Source: Rhodospirillales bacterium (GTDB lineage Bacteria; Pseudomonadota; Alphaproteobacteria; Rhodospirillales; JANQFP01). From it: DNA of 46,448 bases. The notes below the pieces were generated by a model. It saw only the letters and a list, made by a program, of their open reading frames with translations, was not told where the DNA came from and made no database searches. Both the position numbers and the translations under genes were made by a program. Positions 41,467 through 46,448 of this stretch are shown in pieces; positions within the stretch are counted from its first letter, which is position 1; each line of letters opens with the position of its first letter. The stretch covers positions 1-46,448 of the forward strand of contig JANQFP010000051.1 of the NCBI GenBank assembly GCA_028277795.1, written 5' to 3'.

Positions 41467-42321
41467 ATGGGGGACCCCTGGTCCATCGCCGGCAAGGTGT
41501 GCCTGATCACGGGCGGCACCGGCGGCATCGGCTTGGCCGCCGCGCGGGCCCTGGCGCGCGAAGGGGCCGAGCTGGTCCTGGTCGGCCGCGAGCGCGCCCG
41601 CGGCGAGGCCGCCGTCGCCACCATCGAGCGGGAGACCGACGGCGCGTCGGTCTCGTTCATGAGCGCCGACCTGTCCAGCCAGGCCGACACCCGCCGGTTC
41701 GCCGAGGCCTTCACCGCCCGCCACCCGGCGCTGCACGTGCTGATCAACAACGCCGGCGCCATGTACGGGCAGCGCGAGCTGAGCGCCGACGGCATCGAGA
41801 TGACCTTCGCCCTCAATCACCTGGGCTACTTCCTGCTCACCCACCTGCTGCTCGACCTCCTCAAGGCCAGCGCCCCGGCGCGCATCGTGGTCGTCGCCTC
41901 CGAGGCCCATCAGTCGGCCGCCGCCGACTTCACCGACGTCGAGGCGGCCAGGCGGTTCGACGGCTGGAAGGCCTACTGCCGCACCAAGCTCGCCAACCTG
42001 CTCTTCACCTACGAGCTGGCGCGGCGGCTCGAGGGCACCGGGGTCACCGTCAACGCCCTGCATCCCGGCTTCGTCGCCACCGACATCGGCGAGTCCCACG
42101 ACTTCATGAAGGCGTTCCTGTGGCGCTTCTTCACCTGGTTCGCGCACACGCCGGACATCGGGGCCCGCACCGTGGTCGATCTCGCCACCAATCCCGCGCT
42201 GGCCGGCGTCAGCGGGCACTTCTTCGAGGACGGGAAGGAGCGGCGGTCGTCGGAGGCGTCCTACGACCAAGCGGCGGCGCGGGACCTGTGGATGCTGAGC
42301 GAGCGCCTGACGGGCATTTGA
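41467..42321 (+). CDS. Short-chain dehydrogenase/reductase (retinol dehydrogenase-like)
   Basis: 284 residues from ATG 41467 with AGGAAGGAA upstream. NAD(P)-binding TGGTGGIG (~16-23), NNAGAMYG, catalytic Ser region VVVASEAHQS and Y-x3-K (AYCRTKLANLLF), then the HPGFVATDI segment. This is classic SDR architecture of the RDH/WW-oxidoreductase type. It oxidises or reduces an alcohol/carbonyl; the substrate is unknown. Basic residues after the first beta strand (GRERAR) favour NADP(H). It is convergent with the DUF192 gene, 9 bases away. Confidence 0.92.
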   Translation: MGDPWSIAGKVCLITGGTGGIGLAAARALAREGAELVLVGRERARGEAAVATIERETDGASVSFMSADLSSQADTRRFAEAFTARHPALHVLINNAGAMYGQRELSADGIEMTFALNHLGYFLLTHLLLDLLKASAPARIVVVASEAHQSAAADFTDVEAARRFDGWKAYCRTKLANLLFTYELARRLEGTGVTVNALHPGFVATDIGESHDFMKAFLWRFFTWFAHTPDIGARTVVDLATNPALAGVSGHFFEDGKERRSSEASYDQAAARDLWMLSERLTGI

Positions 42322-42330
42322 CCGCCCGCC

Positions 42331-42828
42331 CTATTCCGCCTTGGCGTCCTCGAAGATCGGGTGGATGACCCGGTCGCCGGGCAGGATGTGGTGGCGCGCC
42401 ACGGTCCCCGCGTTGACCTCCAGCACCGCCCTCACCGGCCAGCGGGACGGGATCATCTCGGTGGACAGGGGCCGCGTGCGCTCGGCGATGCTGAGGATGC
42501 GCCCGTCGGCGGTGATGAACAGGATGTCCAGCGGCAGCGGCGTGTCCTTCATCCACATGACCACCGGCTCGCTTTTGCCGAAATCGAACAGCATGCCGGC
42601 GTCGGGCGCCAGGTAGTGCCGCCGTTGCAGGCCCTGGGCCCGCTCCCGCCAGGTCACCGCCATCTCGACGTTGAACACGACCGGGCCGGCGCCGGTGGCG
42701 ATGGTGACCTGGGAGCGAGCCAGGGGCTTGGGCTCGATGCCGGCGCGCGCCGTTTCCAGGGCGAGCACCGCCACCACCACCAGGGCAGCGGCGACCAGGG
42801 CGCGGACGGCGGTGAAGCGTTCCCTCAT
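42331..42828 (-). CDS. DUF192-family exported protein
   Basis: 165 residues with an N-terminal hydrophobic signal (ALVAAALVVVAVLALETARA). The DUF192 core is clear: EMAVTWRERAQGLQRRHYLAPDAGMLFDFG, VVMWMKDTPLPLDILFI, and VLEVNAGTVARHHILPGDRV. It is a small beta-rich periplasmic domain of unknown biochemical function, widespread in proteobacteria. It is divergent from the thi operon, with its start 43 bases from that promoter's -35. Confidence 0.93.
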   Translation of the reverse strand: MRERFTAVRALVAAALVVVAVLALETARAGIEPKPLARSQVTIATGAGPVVFNVEMAVTWRERAQGLQRRHYLAPDAGMLFDFGKSEPVVMWMKDTPLPLDILFITADGRILSIAERTRPLSTEMIPSRWPVRAVLEVNAGTVARHHILPGDRVIHPIFEDAKAE

Positions 42829-42870
42829 GGGCGCCCCCTTTAGCGCGGTCGGAGCCGATCGCCAAGTGTC

Positions 42871-42899
42871 TTGTGTTGGCGCCGGCCAGGGTCCATATA
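42871..42899 (+). promoter_or_regulatory. Sigma-70-like promoter of the thi operon
   Basis: TTGTGT (42871-42876), a 17-base spacer and CATATA (42894-42899). Transcription from ~42906 would place the TPP riboswitch at the very start of the mRNA, as expected. Confidence 0.5.
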
Positions 42900-42907
42900 G
42901 GAGGCCT

Positions 42908-43003
42908 GCCCGTCACCGGGGGGAGCCGGCGCACCGGCTGAGAGGTCTCCGAAGGGAGACGACCCCGCGAACCTGATCCGGTTAGTACCGGCGTAGGGAC
43001 GAG
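42908..43003 (+). ncRNA. TPP riboswitch (THI element)
   Basis: Core sequence elements are in order: CCGGGGGGAGCCGGC, GGCTGAGA, GAACCTGATC, GGTTAGTACCGGCGTAGGGA. The CTGAGA and GAACCTGATC-GGTTAGTACCGG blocks are diagnostic thiamin-pyrophosphate contacts. It ends just before TGAGG, the ribosome-binding site of the first gene (ATG 43011), so TPP binding probably masks translation initiation: GGCCT near 42903 can pair with AGGCC at 43006-43010. High TPP should switch the importer off. Confidence 0.95.
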
Positions 43004-43010
43004 TGAGGCC

Positions 43011-43787
43011 ATGCCCGCCGCCGATTCGGCATCCCTGGACCAGCCGCCGTCGCCCGCTGTCTCGGTGCACGCCGCCCGCGTCGTGTTCGCCGGCGCGGCG
43101 CTGTTCGACGACCTCGACGTCACCCTGCCCGGTGGCCGCTGGACCTGCCTGCTGGGCCCCAGCGGGGTCGGCAAGAGCACCTTGCTGCGGCACATCATCG
43201 GCCTCGATTCGGCGACCGACGGCGATACGGTGACCTGCTCCGACGGCCGCCCGCTGGCCGGGCGCGCCGCCTTCATGGCCCAGCGCGACGCCCTGCTGCC
43301 GTGGTTGTCCGTCATCGACAACGTCACCCTGGGGTCGCGCCTCAGGGGCGGGCGCCGCGGCGACGGAGAGGACCGGGCCCGCGCCCTGCTCGACGGGGTC
43401 GGCTTGAGCGCCAACGCCTGGGACCGGCCGGACACCCTGTCCGGGGGCATGCGCCAGCGGGCCGCCCTGGCCCGCACCCTCATGGAGGACCGGCCGGTGG
43501 TGCTCATGGACGAGCCCTTCTCGGCCCTCGACGCCATCACCCGGGTGCGCCTGCAGAACCTGTCCGCCCGGTTGCTGGCCGGGCGCACGGTGCTGCTGGT
43601 CACCCACGATCCCCTGGAGGCCCTGCGGCTGGGTCATCGCATCCACGTCATGGCCGGGCGGCCGGCCCGCCTGGGCGAGGTCCTGGAGCCGCCGGGCGCG
43701 CCGCCCCGCGACGTGGACGACCCGGCGGTGCTGGAGCTGCAGGGCGACCTGCTGCGGCGTTTGGCCGCGGCGGCGGAGGCGGCATGA
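43011..43787 (+). CDS. thiZ: Thiamin-precursor ABC importer, ATPase (ThiZ)
   Basis: 258 residues. Walker A GPSGVGKST (~49-57), Q loop FMAQRDALLPWLS, signature LSGGMRQR (~143-150), Walker B VVLMDEPFSALD (~163-174), H-loop LLVTHDPLEAL. It belongs to the nitrate/taurine/pyrimidine subgroup of importers. It is the first gene after the TPP riboswitch, and its stop overlaps the permease start (ATGA). The ThiZ identity rests on the riboswitch and on the ThiY-like partner. Confidence 0.9.
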   Translation: MPAADSASLDQPPSPAVSVHAARVVFAGAALFDDLDVTLPGGRWTCLLGPSGVGKSTLLRHIIGLDSATDGDTVTCSDGRPLAGRAAFMAQRDALLPWLSVIDNVTLGSRLRGGRRGDGEDRARALLDGVGLSANAWDRPDTLSGGMRQRAALARTLMEDRPVVLMDEPFSALDAITRVRLQNLSARLLAGRTVLLVTHDPLEALRLGHRIHVMAGRPARLGEVLEPPGAPPRDVDDPAVLELQGDLLRRLAAAAEAA

Positions 43788-44539
43788 GAGCCGTCCGCCC
43801 GCTCGCCATCCTGGCCGGCCTCGTGCTGGCCTGGCAGGCCGTCGTGCTTGCCACCGGTGCGCCGCCCTACATCCTGCCCGGCCCGGCGGCGACGGCTGCG
43901 GCATGGGTGGAGAGCCGGACCCTGATTCTGGACCATGCCGCGACCACCGCCGCCGAGATCCTGCTGGGGCTGCTCCTCGGCGCCGCCCTGGGCACGGCCA
44001 GCGCCCTGGTCATGGCCTACTTCCGACCGGCCCGGCGCTGGCTGCTGCCGGTGCTGGTGATCAGCCAGGCCATCCCGGTGTTCGCCCTGGCGCCGCTCCT
44101 CGTGCTTTGGCTGGGCTACGGCCTGGCCTCCAAGGTGGCCATGGCGACCCTGATCATCTACTTCCCGGTCACCGCCGCCTTCACCGACGGCCTCCGGCGC
44201 ACCGACCCGGGGTGGCTCGATCTGGCGCGCACCATGGACGCGTCGCGCTGGACCATCCTGTGGCACGTGCGCATCCCGGCCGCGATGCCGGCCCTGGCCT
44301 CTGGCCTGCGGGTGGCCGCCGCCGTCGCCCCCATCGGGGCGGTGGTCGGCGAGTGGGTGGGGTCCAGCGCCGGCCTCGGCTACCTGATGCTGCACGCCAA
44401 TGCGCGCATGCAGGTGGACCTGCTGTTCGCCGCCCTGCTGACCCTGGCGGTGATGGCGGTGGCGCTCTACTTCGCCGTCGATGCGGGCTTGCGCCGGGCC
44501 ATCGCCTGGCAGCCCGAAACCACTCCCAGCAGCGATTGA
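43784..44539 (+). CDS. thiX: Thiamin-precursor ABC importer, permease (ThiX)
   Basis: 251 residues, with about six hydrophobic segments spread through the chain. The EAA loop that contacts the ATPase reads DLARTMDASRWTILWHVRIPAAMPAL. Residues YILPGPAATAAAW at the N-terminus and VVGEWVGSSAGLGYLM near the end are typical of this permease family. It overlaps the ATPase gene by four bases and forms the inner-membrane channel for the pyrimidine substrate. Confidence 0.9.
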   Translation: MRAVRPLAILAGLVLAWQAVVLATGAPPYILPGPAATAAAWVESRTLILDHAATTAAEILLGLLLGAALGTASALVMAYFRPARRWLLPVLVISQAIPVFALAPLLVLWLGYGLASKVAMATLIIYFPVTAAFTDGLRRTDPGWLDLARTMDASRWTILWHVRIPAAMPALASGLRVAAAVAPIGAVVGEWVGSSAGLGYLMLHANARMQVDLLFAALLTLAVMAVALYFAVDAGLRRAIAWQPETTPSSD

Positions 44540-44549
44540 GGATGTCCCC

Positions 44550-45497
44550 ATGAAACGTTTAGTCGTTCTGTCAATACTCTCTCTTATCCATTTGACGTTT
44601 ATTATTTTTCCGGCGATGGCTGCGGACAAGCTGACGGTGCTGCTGGACTGGTTCGTCAACCCCGATCACGCGCCCCTGGTGGTGGCCAAGCAGGCGGGCT
44701 TGTTCCGCGCCGCCGGCCTCGACGTGGAGCTGGTGGCCCCGGCCGACCCCAACGATCCGCCCAAGCTGGTGGCCGCCGGCAAGGCCGACCTGGCCATCTC
44801 GTACCAGCCGCAGCTGCACATGCAGGTCGCCGAGGGCCTGCCGCTGGTACGTGTCGGCACCCTGGTGGCCACGCCGCTGAACTCGCTGGTGGTGCTGGCC
44901 GACGGGCCCATCAAGTCGCCGGCCGACCTGAAGGGCCGCAAGGTCGGCTTTTCGGTGGGTGGGTTCGAGGATGCGCTGCTGGGGGCCATGCTGGCCCGCC
45001 ACGGCCTCACCCTCGACGACGTCACCCTGGTCAACGTCAACTTCTCCCTGTCGCCGGCCATCCTGGCCGGGCAGGTGGACGGGGTGATCGGCGCCTTCCG
45101 CAACTTCGAGCTCAACCAGATGGACATCGTCGGCCATCCCGGTCGCGCCTTCTATCCCGAGGAGAACGGGGTCCCGGCCTATGACGAACTGATCGTCATC
45201 GCCCATCGGAGCCGCGTCGACGATCCCCGGTTCCGACGCTTCCTGGACGCCGTCGAGCGGGCCGTCCAGGCGCTGCTCAACCATCCCGAGGAGAGCTGGC
45301 GCCAGTTCATCCGGGCCCACCCCGACCTGGACGACGAACTCAACCGCCGCGCCTGGCGGGACACCCTGCCGCGTTTCGCCCTCAGGCCGGCCGCCCTCGA
45401 CCGCGGCCGCTACCGCCGTTTCGCCGCCTTCCTCCAGGCGCAGGGGCTGATCGATACGGTGCCGCCTCTCGAGAGCTACGCCGTCGACTTGCCCTGA
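44550..45497 (+). CDS. thiY: Pyrimidine (thiamin precursor) binding protein (ThiY)
   Basis: 315 residues. The signal peptide is (MKRLVVLSILSLIHL...PAMA) and is encoded by strikingly AT-rich codons compared with the rest. The mature N-terminus has LTVLLDWFVNPDHAPLVVAK, the DWFPNP/DWFVNPDHAP hallmark of ThiY/NMT1 proteins that bind formyl- or hydroxymethyl-pyrimidines. Further family features are DLKGRKVGFSVGGFED and VDGVIGAFRNFEL. It is third gene of the riboswitch-controlled operon, 10 bases after the permease stop, with GAGG as ribosome-binding site. It delivers the salvage substrate for thiamin synthesis. Confidence 0.9.
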   Translation: MKRLVVLSILSLIHLTFIIFPAMAADKLTVLLDWFVNPDHAPLVVAKQAGLFRAAGLDVELVAPADPNDPPKLVAAGKADLAISYQPQLHMQVAEGLPLVRVGTLVATPLNSLVVLADGPIKSPADLKGRKVGFSVGGFEDALLGAMLARHGLTLDDVTLVNVNFSLSPAILAGQVDGVIGAFRNFELNQMDIVGHPGRAFYPEENGVPAYDELIVIAHRSRVDDPRFRRFLDAVERAVQALLNHPEESWRQFIRAHPDLDDELNRRAWRDTLPRFALRPAALDRGRYRRFAAFLQAQGLIDTVPPLESYAVDLP

Positions 45498-45521
45498 CCG
45501 TCTGCCGACACCCTCGGGTGC

Positions 45522-45938
45522 TCATGTCCACGGATCGACGACCGTGATCCCGCACCCATCGAAGTCGTCGGCATTCCGTGTCGCGACCGCCGCCCCCCGG
45601 GATCGGGCGATGGCCGCGATCTGGCAGTCGGACTGGCTGATCGGCCGTCCGGCTGCGCGCCTGTCGGCGGCGATGGTGGCGTAGACGCCGGCGGCCTCGC
45701 TGTCGAAGGGCAGGATGCGGCCGGCGAAGTCCTCGGTCAGAGTTCCCTCGATCGCGGCGGCGACTGCATCCCGGCGCCGACCAGCCGGCATGACCGCCAC
45801 GCCGTAGCGAAGCTCGGCCTCGCTGATGGCGGAAAGGAACAAGCCCGCTGCTGCCCGCTCGGCGACCCAAGCCTCCACGCGCGGGTTCGGCGACGGGCGC
45901 ATCAGCTCCGAGACGACGTTGGTGTCGAGGATGATCAT
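45522..45938 (-). CDS. vapC: PIN-domain toxin (VapC/FitB-like)
   Basis: 138 residues. It is a PIN nuclease with the conserved acidic residues: D5 in MIILDTNVVSELMRP, E in AISEAELRYG, D in PISQSDCQIAAIA and the terminal NADDF. Family toxins cut RNA (often initiator tRNA) with Mg2+. Its ATG is 11 bases downstream of the antitoxin stop, the usual antitoxin-toxin order. Convergent with thiY. Confidence 0.93.
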   Translation of the reverse strand: MIILDTNVVSELMRPSPNPRVEAWVAERAAAGLFLSAISEAELRYGVAVMPAGRRRDAVAAAIEGTLTEDFAGRILPFDSEAAGVYATIAADRRAAGRPISQSDCQIAAIARSRGAAVATRNADDFDGCGITVVDPWT

Positions 45939-45949
45939 CTGGTCGCCGC

Positions 45950-46201
45950 TCAGTCGAGGCGTGGCGGCTCGCGAATGGCCTCACGCGGGGGGATTTCGAG
46001 GTCGATGCCTCCCAAAGGGGCGAAGCGGGCGCGAATGGCCCTCGCCAGGTTCTTTGCCGGCACGGCCTCGCGGTTGAGGGATGTGCGCAGGATCTCCCGC
46101 GCCTCTTCCTCCATCGACCGGCCGTGCTCGGCAGCGCGGATGCGCAGCCGGCGCTTCAGCCTCTCGTCGACATTGCGGATGGTGATACTGGCCACAGGCA
46201 T
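45950..46201 (-). CDS. Ribbon-helix-helix antitoxin (FitA-like)
   Basis: 83 residues from ATG 46201; in-frame Met codons upstream (e.g. 46237) cannot be excluded. The N-terminal RHH DNA-binding unit reads MPVASITIRNVDERLKRRLRIRAAEHGRSMEEEAREILR, as in FitA/VapB antitoxins. The C-terminal tail (IDLEIPPREAIREPPRLD) would wrap and inhibit the PIN toxin. It normally represses its own operon. Confidence 0.9.
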   Translation of the reverse strand: MPVASITIRNVDERLKRRLRIRAAEHGRSMEEEAREILRTSLNREAVPAKNLARAIRARFAPLGGIDLEIPPREAIREPPRLD

Positions 46202-46448
46202 GCACTTAGGTTTCACGGATTCCACAATATTAAGCATTGATTGCAAAATCATCAAGCGCAAGTCACGGTTCAACGGGGCGGTAGGTGCGCGAACCTGACC
46301 GTCGGCACCCCGCGGAGCGTCGCCGACACGCTCCGGTCTCACCAAACGCCGTCTCTCCGCCGCGCCCAACGGGCTTGACGAACCGGGCGGGGAGGGCCAA
46401 GAAGAACGCGCCACTAGAAGACCGTGCCCCAATCCATGGGCGGCGGCG

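Noticed and set aside
45498..45521. Small CACCC/GGGTG hairpin as terminator between thiY and the toxin gene
   Set aside because: The stem is only five pairs with a two-base loop and no T-run; too weak to annotate.
46202..46448. Possible gene at the right edge
   Set aside because: No frame with a ribosome-binding site or recognisable protein; the open frames are short and cut by the window end.

Overview
The DNA is about 65-70% G+C with strongly G/C-biased third codon positions. The stand-alone NDUFS4-like complex I accessory subunit gene and the PEP-CTERM protein point to an alphaproteobacterium, probably Rhodospirillales-like. This placement is inferred from gene content; there is no rRNA or marker gene to fix it.

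Layout. (1) 1-2508: a partial TPR/GT9-like protein, a GT4 glycosyltransferase and a small unknown protein. (2) 2509-4201: a secreted PEP-CTERM protein behind an excellent sigma-54 promoter, closed by a terminator shared with the opposing gene. (3) 4215-11774: an unusual cluster of two paralogous UGT-like glycosyltransferases, a PaaK/CapK-like adenylate-forming enzyme, a divergent Ldh2-family dehydrogenase, and a 746-residue sulfotransferase/adenylate-forming fusion whose C-terminal half is a paralogue of the separate ligase. (4) 11967-12360: tRNA-Arg(TCT) and the NDUFS4-like gene.

(5) 12404-26029: a 13.6-kb island integrated into the 3' end of tRNA-Pro(TGG). It is bounded by 19-bp direct repeats and carries matching tandem arm-type repeats inside each end. 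It encodes a tyrosine integrase, an AlpA-like excisionase/regulator, a primase-helicase with an iteron-and-hairpin origin candidate, a serine recombinase, and a terminase-small-subunit-like protein with no large terminase or structural phage genes. It also has a run of small unknown genes and a cargo block (SH3-type secreted protein, DUF4238 protein, a lower-GC gene of unknown function). This is the pattern of a phage satellite (PICI-like), with an arrangement unlike the textbook ones.

(6) 26162-30943 (minus): a probable operon of a CheY-like receiver protein, two paralogous proteins with degenerate EAL-like C-terminal domains, a class III cyclase-like protein and a DUF1045 2H-phosphoesterase protein. 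(7) 31418-41349: a membrane-anchored NMT1-like binding protein without transporter partners, then four sensor kinases and an Rcp-type response regulator in one direction. A 264-bp IS630/Tc1-type MITE sits exactly between the first two genes. (8) 41467-42828: an SDR oxidoreductase and a DUF192 protein. (9) 42871-45497: a sigma-70-like promoter, a TPP riboswitch and a thiZ-thiX-thiY pyrimidine (thiamin precursor) ABC importer. (10) 45522-46201: a PIN toxin/ribbon-helix-helix antitoxin pair. The last ~250 bases hold nothing I can support.

The strongest candidates for something undescribed are the satellite island, the sulfotransferase-ligase fusion with its paralogue-rich cluster, and the degenerate-EAL/cyclase operon.
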